A program made the translations under genes and the position numbers. Below are positions 24,784 to 32,609 of a DNA stretch of 64,000 nucleotides, piece after piece; position 1 is the first letter of the stretch; each line of letters starts with the position of its first letter. Source of the stretch: Pectinatus haikarae (GTDB lineage Bacteria > Bacillota > Negativicutes > Selenomonadales > Selenomonadaceae). The stretch lies in NCBI RefSeq assembly GCF_030813505.1, contig NZ_JAUSUE010000003.1, one strand, 5' to 3'. The notes beneath the pieces were generated by a model, which was not told where the DNA came from, made no database searches, and worked only from the letters and a program-made list of their open reading frames with translations.

Positions 24784-25055
24784 AGCTCTAGCAAAATAAC
24801 TCTTTATTAACTATCATAGAAGACTTTATTTACAGACTTTTTTATAGACTCTCTTTGTCCGCACCCCCATTCCTCTATTATTCAAGAATTCTTAACTATT
24901 ATCATCACAAAATGTCTAGATGATGAAGTTAAAGATGAACTTGCTAAAATAGAATTTAATTTTTAACTATAATATATCCAATTTAAACTGACACAATTAC
25001 CCATGTTGTCAAAATGTTGTCAAAAACATATTTTGAAATAAATTTATACAAAAAT
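24784..25055. other. right end of the island, no intact gene
   Basis: About 270 bases of A+T-rich sequence. One plus-strand stretch reads KCLDDEVKDELAKIEFNF before a stop and looks like the tail of a lost coding sequence; no family was recognised. Tandem ATGTTGTCAAAA copies lie next to the repeat, and one similar copy lies near the left repeat. Confidence 0.4.
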
Positions 25056-25151
25056 AAAAGGCCTTGCGAATTTCGCAAAGCCTTGAATTTACTATGGCAG
25101 AGAGGGTGGGATTCGAACCCACGGTACCTCGCGGTACAATTGATTTCGAGT
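25056..25151 (-). repeat. right attachment-site repeat inside intact tRNA-Ser(CGA)
   Basis: This is the right copy of the 96-bp direct repeat. It contains the tRNA terminator hairpin (AAGGCTTTGCG, AAATT, CGCAAGGCCTT, then T-run on the minus strand) and the tRNA 3' part up to the anticodon loop. Beyond this point the intact gene continues to its 5' end, so crossover took place at or near the anticodon loop. Confidence 0.9.
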
Positions 25152-25182
25152 CAATCACCTTCGACCACTCGGACACCTCTCC
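25095..25182 (-). tRNA. tRNA-Ser(CGA)
   Basis: The 88-base minus-strand gene folds into a class II tRNA. The acceptor is GGAGAGG with CCTCTCT, the anticodon stem ATTGA/TCAAT with loop CTCGAAA (anticodon CGA, codon UCG), a long variable arm and the T arm GTGGGTTCGAATCCCAC. Discriminator is G73, and CCA is encoded. It is the integration target of the island. Confidence 0.96.
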
Positions 25183-25237
25183 ATCGTTAAAAAGCAATAA
25201 AATTATAACACATGACAAATAAAATTTCAATATTTTT

Positions 25238-25435
25238 TTATTCATCCGTTTTTTTCACAATATCTTTCGCCATTTTTTCAAATTTTGGACGCGGCATCAT
25301 AACATAATGTCCACAGCCACAGCATTTTATACCAAAATCCATTCCCACCCGCAATATTTCCCAAGTGTCGCTACCGCAGGGATGCTTTTTTTTCATTTTG
25401 ACAATATCACCTTTTTGATAGTCAATCTTATTCAT
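25238..25435 (-). CDS. DUF951 domain-containing small protein
   Basis: The 65-residue protein has the DUF951 pattern: YQKGDIVKMKKKHPCGSDTW, EILRVGMDFGIKCCGCGHYV, MMPRPKFEK. The Cys-Gly-x-x-x-W and CCGCGH segments are likely to bind metal or nucleic acid, but the role of the family is unknown. The start at 25435 has AAAGGTG seven bases upstream and overlaps the end of the CDF transporter gene by eight bases, so the two are translationally coupled. Confidence 0.82.
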   Translation of the reverse strand: MNKIDYQKGDIVKMKKKHPCGSDTWEILRVGMDFGIKCCGCGHYVMMPRPKFEKMAKDIVKKTDE

Positions 25436-26372
25436 TTTTTTCACCTTTATTACTTATGTTGTTATCCAAATTTAATTTGCATGTAGTTCTGGAAACTCGT
25501 TCGACAGGTTCGGGATGTATTACAACATCTACGGTCGCTCCCATAGTTTTTTTAATGTCCATTTCAATGGCATCACAGACTTTATGCACATCGCCTAAAC
25601 TCATGCCGCAGTCAAAATTTATATGTGCATCTATCATTTTATATGCACCGGATGAACGTGTACGTAAATTATGATATCCCAATACAGCTTCATATTTCAT
25701 AAATATATTCGATATCTTTTTTTCATATTCGGCTGACAAGCTCGCATCTGTCAGATCCCGCGTACTCTTAACGATCATTTTATAACCTGCCCGAAAGATT
25801 ATCATCGCTACTGCTATTGCCACTACCGGATCAAGCCAATACCATCCCAGAATATGTATACCACAAAGCCCTATCAGCACTCCCACCGAAGTCCAAACAT
25901 CAGACTGCAAATGCAGTCCGTCAGCTTCGAGTGCCTGTGAATCAGTTTTCCTTGCGACGGAAATCAATCTGCGCGAAACTAGTAAGTTGATGATTATAGA
26001 AACAAACATTATCGCGATGCCATATTCAATATCCTGTATCTGCGGATTAGAACGGAATTTATCGAAAGTTTCATAAATTATCATTACAGCGGCCAGAACT
26101 ATAAGCACTGCCTCGATTGCCGAAGATAAATTTTCATATTTACCATAGCCATAGTCATATTTTTGATCAGGCGGTATCATTGCCTTTCTGACTGCCCAAA
26201 AAGCAATCATAGCGGCAATAAGGTCGACACCTGAATGCATTGCCTCTGAGATCAAGCTCATTGCGCCGACATATAGGCCCACACAAAGTTTCAGTACGAC
26301 TAGTATTGTATTCGATATCACTGACAAATATGCTGTACGCCGTTTCAAAACACCATGTGCAGCCGTATCCAT
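25428..26372 (-). CDS. cation diffusion facilitator (CDF) family metal exporter
   Basis: The 314-residue inner-membrane protein has six hydrophobic segments and both metal-site pairs: SEAMHSGVD in helix 2 and DGLHLQSDVW in helix 5 (His-x3-Asp). The cytoplasmic C-terminal domain carries YHNLRTRSSGAYKMIDAHI and a VDVVIHPEP end. It should export a divalent cation (zinc, manganese or iron cannot be told apart) in exchange for protons. The ATG at 26372 has GAGAGGT upstream; the longer frame starts inside that Shine-Dalgarno. Confidence 0.9.
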   Translation of the reverse strand: MDTAAHGVLKRRTAYLSVISNTILVVLKLCVGLYVGAMSLISEAMHSGVDLIAAMIAFWAVRKAMIPPDQKYDYGYGKYENLSSAIEAVLIVLAAVMIIYETFDKFRSNPQIQDIEYGIAIMFVSIIINLLVSRRLISVARKTDSQALEADGLHLQSDVWTSVGVLIGLCGIHILGWYWLDPVVAIAVAMIIFRAGYKMIVKSTRDLTDASLSAEYEKKISNIFMKYEAVLGYHNLRTRSSGAYKMIDAHINFDCGMSLGDVHKVCDAIEMDIKKTMGATVDVVIHPEPVERVSRTTCKLNLDNNISNKGEKNE

Positions 26373-26494
26373 TATTTTACCTCTCATTCAAATACAATTT
26401 ATAATAAGCACAAAAAATTAATCTGCGGAAAACCGCAGTTTAATTTATTTACATTATAGTAGCATACAACATACCAAAAGTAAAGGTTACGGCT

Positions 26495-27145
26495 TTACAG
26501 CATACCGATTTTAGTTATATGAGAAACTTTATAACCTAGTTTTTGAAGATCAACTGTGATTTCATTCAAATCCGGAAAAGTTCCGCGAATAATTGCCTCA
26601 GAATCACCATTAGGTGTGTTAAAAGAAACAAAACTGTCAATATTCAGCTGGTGCTTTGCAAATACATCGGCAATCTCTTTGGTCGCACCGATTTTATCCT
26701 TAAAATCAAGAGTAACACGCATTTTACCGCTGGCCAGCCCCATTACCTTTACCAATACACGGAAAATATCCGTTTCAGTTATTATGCCTACCAACACCCC
26801 AACACTGCTCACTACCGGCATACCGCCTATTTTATTATTGCACATCAGCAGCGCTGCTTCTTCAACAGTTGCTTCATCAGAAACACAAACTATCGGAGCA
26901 GACATTACATCGCTGACCGGCATTTTTGCCAGTAGCGAATTTATTTCATACTTAGCCAAGGTAGTCGCAGGGGAAGGAGCTATGCGTGAAATGTCACGAT
27001 CACTTATAATACCTACTACTTTGCCGTCTTTCATAACAGGCAAACGGCGAAAATGATTCATTTTCATGAGTCCCGCAGCCTCATCCACAGGAGTATCCGC
27101 TGAAACAGTAATTGGGTTTCTTGTCATATAGCTTGATACAAACAC
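26495..27145 (-). CDS. CBS-pair plus ACT domain protein (AcuB-like)
   Basis: The 216-residue protein has two CBS motifs, about residues 7-55 (SADTPVDEAAGLMKMNHFRR, VVGIISDRDI) and 77-130 (MSAPIVCVSD, KIGGMPVVS, VGIITETDIF). A C-terminal ACT-type fold follows (MRVTLDFKDKIGATKEIADV). CBS pairs usually bind adenosine nucleotides and ACT domains bind amino acids. Position just downstream of the branched-chain amino acid transporter suggests a sensor of energy or amino-acid state, but this is inference. Confidence 0.82.
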   Translation of the reverse strand: MFVSSYMTRNPITVSADTPVDEAAGLMKMNHFRRLPVMKDGKVVGIISDRDISRIAPSPATTLAKYEINSLLAKMPVSDVMSAPIVCVSDEATVEEAALLMCNNKIGGMPVVSSVGVLVGIITETDIFRVLVKVMGLASGKMRVTLDFKDKIGATKEIADVFAKHQLNIDSFVSFNTPNGDSEAIIRGTFPDLNEITVDLQKLGYKVSHITKIGML

Positions 27146-27174
27146 ATTATCAGACTCCTTTCATAAATGGAGAC

Positions 27175-27300
27175 TTAATTCAGACGGAGTTTTGACGCCG
27201 CCTGAATAGTAGTCAAAATTATCCAAGGACTTAGCCCTCTCTTTATTCACCGCTTACAGAAGCGGGAGTATTAGAGCGGGTAGTCATCGGATTAACAGCC
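27175..27300 (-). mobile_element. possible IS200/IS605 right-end remnant (TnpB tail and hairpin)
   Basis: Directly after the livF stop, a minus-strand frame reads AVNPMTTRSNTPASVSGE and a stop, resembling tails of IS605 OrfB/TnpB proteins. About 55 bases on lies an imperfect palindrome TTCAGGCGG / CCGTCTGAA with a ten-base loop and no U-run, like a transposon right-end hairpin. No other part of a transposon is present. The call rests on memory of such tails and is tentative. Confidence 0.3.
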
Positions 27301-27301
27301 A

Positions 27302-28015
27302 TTATCCGCCAAGATATGCCTTACGCACGTCCTCGCTGGCAGACAGCTCTTTAGCATCGCCGCTGAGCGTGATTTTTCCGGTTTCCAAAACATAGGCACG
27401 ATTAGCTATTGATAACGCCATATTAGCATTCTGTTCTACAAGAAGAATAGTTGTTCCTGCTTTATTTATATCCTTTATTATCTCAAAAATTTCTTTTATC
27501 AAGAGAGGCGCCAATCCCATAGATGGTTCATCAAGCAGAAGAAGACGCGGACTGCTCATAAGAGCACGTCCCATCGCAAGCATTTGCTGTTCACCGCCTG
27601 ACAGCGTGCCTGCCTCTTGTTTTTTGCGTTCGGCAAGACGGGGAAAATGTTTGAATACTCTTTCCAGATCGCTTTTTATGCCATTCTTATCTGTTCTGAT
27701 ATAAGCTCCTAGTTCAAGATTTTCCATAACTGTCATATTGGCAAAAATACGGCGGCCTTCCGGTACCTGGGATATCCCATATTCGACAATTTTATGTGCC
27801 GGCTGCCCGCTTATCGTCTTATCTTCAAACGATATTGTTCCTGTTTTAGGTTTAAGCAGCCCGGAAACAGTGCGCAGAGTGGTAGACTTGCCTGCACCAT
27901 TAGCGCCAATAAGCGTGACTATCTCACCTTGGTCCACCTCAAGGCTTATTCCTTTGATTGCATGAATAGCACCATAAAAAACATTTATATCATCCATTTT
28001 CAACATTATAGCCAT
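27302..28015 (-). CDS. livF: branched-chain amino acid ABC transporter ATP-binding protein LivF
   Basis: The 237-residue ATPase has Walker A GANGAGKSTT, the signature LSGGEQQMLAMGRAL, Walker B LLLLDEPSMGLAP and a switch His region replaced by the Liv-typical LLVEQNANMALSIANRAYVL. It pairs with LivG to power uptake of leucine, isoleucine and valine. GGAGG precedes the ATG by seven bases. It is the last transporter gene of the operon. Confidence 0.93.
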   Translation of the reverse strand: MAIMLKMDDINVFYGAIHAIKGISLEVDQGEIVTLIGANGAGKSTTLRTVSGLLKPKTGTISFEDKTISGQPAHKIVEYGISQVPEGRRIFANMTVMENLELGAYIRTDKNGIKSDLERVFKHFPRLAERKKQEAGTLSGGEQQMLAMGRALMSSPRLLLLDEPSMGLAPLLIKEIFEIIKDINKAGTTILLVEQNANMALSIANRAYVLETGKITLSGDAKELSASEDVRKAYLGG

Positions 28016-28017
28016 TA

Positions 28018-28785
28018 TTAAGCCTCCTCACCAAGATAAGCACGGATAACCTCCGGATTTTTCTTAATCTCATCAGGCACTCCCTGGGCTATAATAGAAC
28101 CATATTCCAGCACATATATACGTTCACAGATTCCCATTACGAGACTCATATCATGTTCGATAAGCAAGATGGAAAGAGCATATTCTTTTCTTATCCAGCT
28201 GATCATGTCCATAAGCTCGTTTGTTTCCTGCGGATTCATTCCGGCCGCAGGTTCATCCAAAAGCAAAAGCTGCGGATGTGTAGCCAACGCGCGCGCTATT
28301 TCCAGACGGCGCTGTGCACCATAGGGCAGATTTTTTGCTATTTCGTCGGCCTTATCTTCCAGCTTAAATATTTTCAGCAGTTCCCGCCCGGTTTCTTCAA
28401 TCTGACGTTCCTGTTTGATGTAACGGCCAAAACGAAACGCAGCTTCCAGCAAATTATAATTCAAATGAGTATGATAGGCAATTTTTACATTATCCAAAAC
28501 ACTCAGCTCAGAAAACAGACGTATATTTTGAAAGGTTCTGGCAAGTCCTCTCTGTGTGATCTGGGATGGTTTCATCCCCAGCAAACTCCTTCCGTCTAAA
28601 GAAAGAGTCCCTGAGGTTGGCTGATAAACTCCCGTAAAAAGATTAAATGCCGTCGTCTTTCCTGCTCCGTTCGGACCGATAAGTCCCACTAATTCGCCTT
28701 TATTTATAGTCATATTAAAATTGCTGACAGCTTTTAACCCGCCGAACAATTTTGATATGTTCTTTGCCTCCAACAATATGCTCAT
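28018..28785 (-). CDS. livG: branched-chain amino acid ABC transporter ATP-binding protein LivG
   Basis: The 255-residue ATPase has Walker A GPNGAGKTTAF, ARTFQNIRLFSELSVLDNV, the Liv-type signature LPYGAQRRLEIARALA and Walker B LLLLDEPAAGMNP. The start at 28785 is eight bases after a G-rich Shine-Dalgarno; an ATG two codons earlier overlaps the livM stop as ATGA and is also possible. It works with LivF on the LivH/LivM channel. Confidence 0.93.
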   Translation of the reverse strand: MSILLEAKNISKLFGGLKAVSNFNMTINKGELVGLIGPNGAGKTTAFNLFTGVYQPTSGTLSLDGRSLLGMKPSQITQRGLARTFQNIRLFSELSVLDNVKIAYHTHLNYNLLEAAFRFGRYIKQERQIEETGRELLKIFKLEDKADEIAKNLPYGAQRRLEIARALATHPQLLLLDEPAAGMNPQETNELMDMISWIRKEYALSILLIEHDMSLVMGICERIYVLEYGSIIAQGVPDEIKKNPEVIRAYLGEEA

Positions 28786-28787
28786 AC

Positions 28788-29729
28788 TCATTTCCCCCCT
28801 TTAAAACGTTTAAAAATGGGCAAACTCGTAATTTCGATATTGCCGAACAACCCCTGCGGACGATAAAACATGAGCGCAATAAGGACAACGGCATATATGC
28901 TCATTCGCAGTTCAGGCCAATCGGAAAGCAGCGCCGAGATAGTAGTAAGAATAAATGCTCCTGCTATGGAGCCGGTAATAGAACCCATGCCGCCCATAAC
29001 CACCATTATCAGATAGTTAAATGATGATAAAAAAGTAAAGGACGACGGATGCACTATATAGAAAGTATGGGCAAAGAGACATCCTGCCACTCCGGCAAAG
29101 CCTGCTCCTACGGTAAAAGCAAGCACTTTGTACTTTGTCGTATTCACACCCATAGCCTCCGCAGCTATTTCGTTTTCGCGAATTGCCACACAGGCACGGC
29201 CAAACGATGAATTCACATAATTTTTTATAAAAAATACTACAAACAGCATTACAAAAAACGCCCATGCAAAATTTGTAGATTTGGGAATTCCCATAAAACC
29301 GGCCGCTCCGCCCACGTAATTGACATTCATTATAACGATACGAATTATTTCGCCCAGTCCTAATGTAGCTATAGCAAGATAGTCACCGCTGAGTCTCATC
29401 GTCGGCAGACCGATAAGGCAGCCTATGATAGCCGCCGTTACAAATGCCGTAATTAAACCGACAATAAAAGGCATATGAAAATTAACCGACAAAACAGCTC
29501 CCGTATAAGCTCCTATAGCCATAAAGCCTGCATGTCCCAAAGAAAATTGGCCTGTATAGCCATTTATAAGATTAAGACTTACAGACATAATTATATTTAT
29601 ACAGATTACAATTATATTAAGCTGCCAAAAAGGATCCAAGGCTTCAGAAGAGATCAATCCCTGCAATACTGCAAAGACAATTAGGCTGATAACTATTGCC
29701 TTAAGATCTGTTTTACGCAATGAATTCAT
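28788..29729 (-). CDS. livM: branched-chain amino acid ABC transporter permease LivM
   Basis: The 313-residue protein has eight or more membrane helices. Family marks include LNLINGYTGQFSLGHAGFMA, IGAYTGAVLSV, LRLSGDYLAIATLGLGEIIR and RENEIAAEAMGVN. It forms the channel with LivH. A ten-base gap separates it from livH, and its stop nearly touches the livG start. Confidence 0.93.
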   Translation of the reverse strand: MNSLRKTDLKAIVISLIVFAVLQGLISSEALDPFWQLNIIVICINIIMSVSLNLINGYTGQFSLGHAGFMAIGAYTGAVLSVNFHMPFIVGLITAFVTAAIIGCLIGLPTMRLSGDYLAIATLGLGEIIRIVIMNVNYVGGAAGFMGIPKSTNFAWAFFVMLFVVFFIKNYVNSSFGRACVAIRENEIAAEAMGVNTTKYKVLAFTVGAGFAGVAGCLFAHTFYIVHPSSFTFLSSFNYLIMVVMGGMGSITGSIAGAFILTTISALLSDWPELRMSIYAVVLIALMFYRPQGLFGNIEITSLPIFKRFKGGK

Positions 29730-29738
29730 TTATCACAC

Positions 29739-30626
29739 CTACACTTTCTCGTTAGTATTTTTGCCCAAGAGACCTGACGGTTTAAAAAGTAAAACCAATA
29801 TCAATATGGCAAAAGCTGCCGCATCACGAAAAGTAGAAGAAATAAAACCGCTTACCAGTGCTTCTATAATGCCCAGAATAATACCGCCGGCAGCGGCTCC
29901 CGGTAAGATGCCTATGCCGCCAAGAACAGCTGCAACAAAAGCCTTAAGGCCCGGCATTATTCCCATGAGAGGATCAATGGAATTGTAATAAATCCCCACC
30001 AATACTCCCGCAGCGGCAGCCAGGGCCGAACCTATCCCGAACGTTACTGAAATAATCCTGTTAGAGTTTATCCCCATCAACTGCGCCGTCTCAGTATCAA
30101 AGGAAACAGCACGCATAGCCTTTCCCACTTTCGTATACTGGACTATATAGGTCAAAATAGCCATAAGAATTATTGTTATGGCAAAAATCATTATCTGCTG
30201 ATTATTAATAATAAACGGTCCTATATGATAAGCAGCATCATCCAGAAGACTGGGAAAAGTCCTCGGCTGCGGCGTAACAAAATACATCATTGTATACTCA
30301 AGAAAAAATGATACACCAATCGCTGTTATCAATACAGATATACGTGGTGCTGAACGCAGCGGTCTATATGCAAACCTTTCTATAAGCATCCCCAATATTC
30401 CTGTCAGAAGCATTGATACAAGCAAAGCAGGCAAAACCGGCCAATTCATTATAGTTATGCAAAAAAAGCCGATATACGCACCAACCATATAGATATCGCC
30501 ATGCGCAAAGTTTATAAGTTTGATAATGCCATATACCATGGTATATCCTAAAGCAATCAGCGCATAAATACTCCCCAGCGATATTCCATTGATCAGCTGC
30601 TGCAGGAACTGATCCATAATCCCCAT
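29739..30626 (-). CDS. livH: branched-chain amino acid ABC transporter permease LivH
   Basis: The 295-residue permease has LINGISLGSIYALIALGYTM and INFAHGDIYMVGAYIGFF near the N-terminus, then FDTETAQLMGINSNRIISVT and VAAVLGGIGILPGAAAGG. This is the LivH half of the channel. It is the first gene behind the attenuator-like leader, 165 bases after the leader terminator. GGGGGC precedes the ATG. Confidence 0.93.
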   Translation of the reverse strand: MGIMDQFLQQLINGISLGSIYALIALGYTMVYGIIKLINFAHGDIYMVGAYIGFFCITIMNWPVLPALLVSMLLTGILGMLIERFAYRPLRSAPRISVLITAIGVSFFLEYTMMYFVTPQPRTFPSLLDDAAYHIGPFIINNQQIMIFAITIILMAILTYIVQYTKVGKAMRAVSFDTETAQLMGINSNRIISVTFGIGSALAAAAGVLVGIYYNSIDPLMGIMPGLKAFVAAVLGGIGILPGAAAGGIILGIIEALVSGFISSTFRDAAAFAILILVLLFKPSGLLGKNTNEKV

Positions 30627-30790
30627 CAGAAAGCCCCCATTACATTTTATTTTTTTAATAAATACATAATACTATAATCAAAAGTTAAATAAATGAGAAT
30701 TGCAACACTGCACTGTCCCGTGCACTCATAATTCTTGTTAAAAAACACTTTGACCATGTACCACTATTTGGCTGGCTCCTAATTATAGAC

Positions 30791-30824
30791 AAAAATAAAA
30801 CCTTCAGCCGACCAGCTAAAGGTT
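30791..30824 (-). terminator. leader terminator of livHMGF
   Basis: A 10-bp stem (30799-30808 with 30815-30824, one G-U) is followed on the minus strand by TTTTATTTTT. Its AACC arm (30821-30824 on the plus strand as GGTT) also pairs with 30833-30836 in an upstream hairpin, so the two structures are mutually exclusive. Confidence 0.75.
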
Positions 30825-30905
30825 CCGATGCCAACCAGTGCTTCAACCTAAGCAGCTCACCGTTGAGCACATATCAACTATTATAAACATACGATCAGTT
30901 ATATT
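30791..30905 (-). promoter_or_regulatory. structured attenuator-like leader of livHMGF (unassigned class)
   Basis: The transcript from the internal promoter starts near 30903. It can form a 9-bp bulged stem (30838-30847 with 30862-30870), a GGTT/AACC hairpin (30821-30836) and the terminator. The hairpin competes with the terminator, the usual layout of an attenuator or riboswitch. It did not match any riboswitch class recalled. A Leu-rich frame crosses it but lacks a Shine-Dalgarno. Confidence 0.5.
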
Positions 30906-30909
30906 TGAT

Positions 30910-30953
30910 ATTATATGTTACAGATTATATTATTGTCAATATCAGTCTGATAT
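30910..30953 (-). promoter_or_regulatory. internal promoter of livHMGF with palindromic operator
   Basis: On the minus strand TTGACA (30934-30939), an 18-base spacer and TATAAT (30910-30915) form a strong promoter. Just upstream and touching the -35, a 15-bp palindrome ATATCAG-T-CTGATAT (30939-30953) looks like a repressor or activator site. Confidence 0.72.
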
Positions 30954-30971
30954 CTGCCAATCCTTCAGTCA

Positions 30972-31002
30972 ATTCCAGCCGAACCGACCGAAATTGACCG
31001 TC
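30972..31002. terminator. stem-loop downstream of livK
   Basis: A 13-bp stem with several G-U pairs and a GGTTC loop follows the livK stop by eight bases. It lacks a U-run, so it may stabilise the livK message 3' end rather than terminate fully. Confidence 0.5.
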
Positions 31003-31009
31003 CCCCTGA

Positions 31010-32191
31010 TCAATTTTCCGGGGCTATCTTTTCCCGCATAACTTTATTGCCATCTTTCATTTCAATTATTACGGCAGATTTTATAGGATTATGATCCTTA
31101 TTTATACTGATAACACCAGTTCCTACCTGAATATCCTTCAGATTTTCCAATGCATCACGTATTTTTTGCGGATCGCTGCTCTTAGCCTGTTTAATGGCTT
31201 CAATCAGCATTTTTCCGGCATCATATCCCAAGGCTGCAAAAACATTAGGTTCCTTGCCGTTATTTTCTTTTTCAAACATTTTTATAAAATTCTGCACATC
31301 TTTATCCTGATCGGAATAATGTGTACTGTAAAATGTATTGTTCAGCGGATCTTTGCCCGCTATATCTATAACCTTTGTATCATCCCAGCCGTCCGTACCA
31401 AGTAAAGGTGCTGTTATTCCCAGTTCACGCGCCTGTTTTACTATTTTGCCGACTTCTTCATAATAAGCAGGAATAAAAATTATATCCGGGTTGGCTGCTT
31501 TTATTTTTGTGAGTGTTGTCTTAAAATCCTGATCCTTCTGGACAAAAGCTTCTTCGTCGACGATCTGCCCGCCTGATGCTTCAAATTTTTCTCTGAATAC
31601 CTTTCCCAGACTTTTTGAATAATCCGTGCTTGAATCAACATAAATAACCGCTGTTTTTGCATGTAGTGTTTTAACTGCAAAGGTAGACATTACTTCTCCC
31701 TGCTGCGGATCAATAAAGCAGCTGCGAAAAACAAAGGGCTTAACCTTGCCATTATCATCTACAGTTACCTTCGGGCTGGTAGCTGCCGGTGCGATAAGAG
31801 GAATCTTGCTGTCTGTCACGATTGGCGATGAAGCTAAAACATCACCGGTAGTAGCCGGTCCGACAATAGCTGAAACCTTATCCGTAACCAACTTTGTTGT
31901 CGCATTAGCTGACTCTGATGCTTCCGATTTGCTGTCTACTTCTTCAAGCTCAATTTTCTTTCCGTCGATTCCGCCTGCATCATTTACTTCCTTAACTGCC
32001 AATCTCAACCCGTCCAAAGCAGCTGAACCATAATTTGCGGCATTTCCGGTAAGCTCGAAATTCGCTCCGATTTTGATGGTATTGGCATCATCTGCATTCT
32101 TTTGTCCGCCACAGCCGGAAAGAACTGCTGACATCATTGTCACACCAAGAAGCGTACCGACAATTTTTAAACGCTTTCCCTTTAATTCCAT
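31010..32191 (-). CDS. livK: branched-chain amino acid ABC transporter substrate-binding lipoprotein
   Basis: The 393-residue protein has a lipoprotein signal (MMSAVLSGCGG, Cys about residue 27) and a type I periplasmic binding fold: IKIGANFELTGNAANYGSAA, VSAIVGPATTGDVLASSPIV, VIYVDSSTDYSKSLG, GTDGWDDTKVIDIAG. It would capture Leu/Ile/Val at the cell surface or periplasm and deliver it to LivHM. It lies upstream of livH but is separated by 383 bases with a stem-loop and a new promoter, so binding protein and transporter can be made at different levels. Confidence 0.92.
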   Translation of the reverse strand: MELKGKRLKIVGTLLGVTMMSAVLSGCGGQKNADDANTIKIGANFELTGNAANYGSAALDGLRLAVKEVNDAGGIDGKKIELEEVDSKSEASESANATTKLVTDKVSAIVGPATTGDVLASSPIVTDSKIPLIAPAATSPKVTVDDNGKVKPFVFRSCFIDPQQGEVMSTFAVKTLHAKTAVIYVDSSTDYSKSLGKVFREKFEASGGQIVDEEAFVQKDQDFKTTLTKIKAANPDIIFIPAYYEEVGKIVKQARELGITAPLLGTDGWDDTKVIDIAGKDPLNNTFYSTHYSDQDKDVQNFIKMFEKENNGKEPNVFAALGYDAGKMLIEAIKQAKSSDPQKIRDALENLKDIQVGTGVISINKDHNPIKSAVIIEMKDGNKVMREKIAPEN

Positions 32192-32258
32192 GAAACTCCT
32201 CCTATTAAGATACCTTACTTAGATTTTTAAAAGCATCTTTCCCCAGGTATGAACTTGA

Positions 32259-32320
32259 TTATACGACGACCGCTTACACTGCAATCAGCTCAGTTGAACC
32301 CCGATCTCTATCTCGTATAA
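32259..32320 (-). promoter_or_regulatory. stem-closed element in the livK 5' untranslated region
   Basis: TTATACGA (32313-32320 on the minus strand) pairs with TCGTATAA (32259-32266), enclosing a 46-base structured region. It contains CAAC-TGAGCTG, similar to CAACGGTGAGCTG in the livHMGF leader. No known riboswitch was recognised and no terminator follows. Confidence 0.35.
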
Positions 32321-32358
32321 AAAAGAGCATTAACTGCCATTCTTATTGCAATAAATAT

Positions 32359-32387
32359 ATTATAGTTTGCAAGTATACACTAGTCAA
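32359..32387 (-). promoter_or_regulatory. livK promoter
   Basis: TTGACT (32382-32387), a 17-base spacer and TATAAT (32359-32364) on the minus strand form a near-consensus promoter about 165 bases upstream of livK. The remaining 220 bases up to manA show no confident plus-strand promoter. Confidence 0.78.
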
Positions 32388-32609
32388 GAAAAAATTTTAG
32401 GGTTATATCGTTTATATATACAAAAAAAACTTCTTATCCTCATTTTAGGAAAAAATATAAATAGTATTTTTCATAATTCCTTTAAAATATGAAAAGGGGA
32501 CAAAAAATCATACTATTCTCTCCTGATGCACAATATAATTGTTCCTGATAAAATCAGGCAATATCGCTACTCAGATATACTGTGCTATAATAAACCAGAG
32601 GTGAATTAT

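Larger units (their letters stand above)
10373..25151. mobile_element. decayed integrative genomic island in tRNA-Ser(CGA), about 14.7 kb
   Basis: The region is bounded by the 96-bp direct repeat of the tRNA-Ser 3' part, with the intact tRNA at the right end. A degenerate tyrosine-recombinase gene lies at the left end next to the repeat. Cargo includes an HxlR/nitroreductase/DJ-1/SRPBCC/glyoxalase cassette and a Fur-boxed anaerobic heme operon. The remaining DNA is full of broken IS3, IS256 and IS110 fragments. No conjugation or phage structural gene remains. The integrase is broken, so the island is probably fixed in the chromosome. Confidence 0.82.

Noticed and set aside
24784..25055. Tandem ATGTTGTCAAAA copies considered as a CRISPR-like or att repeat
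   Set aside because: Only two or three short copies without regular spacing; no spacer structure.
30685..30870. 61-codon Leu-rich minus-strand frame in the livHMGF leader, considered as a leader peptide
   Set aside because: No Shine-Dalgarno and no good start codon; it runs straight through the terminator stem, and the Leu residues are not clustered as in classic attenuator peptides.
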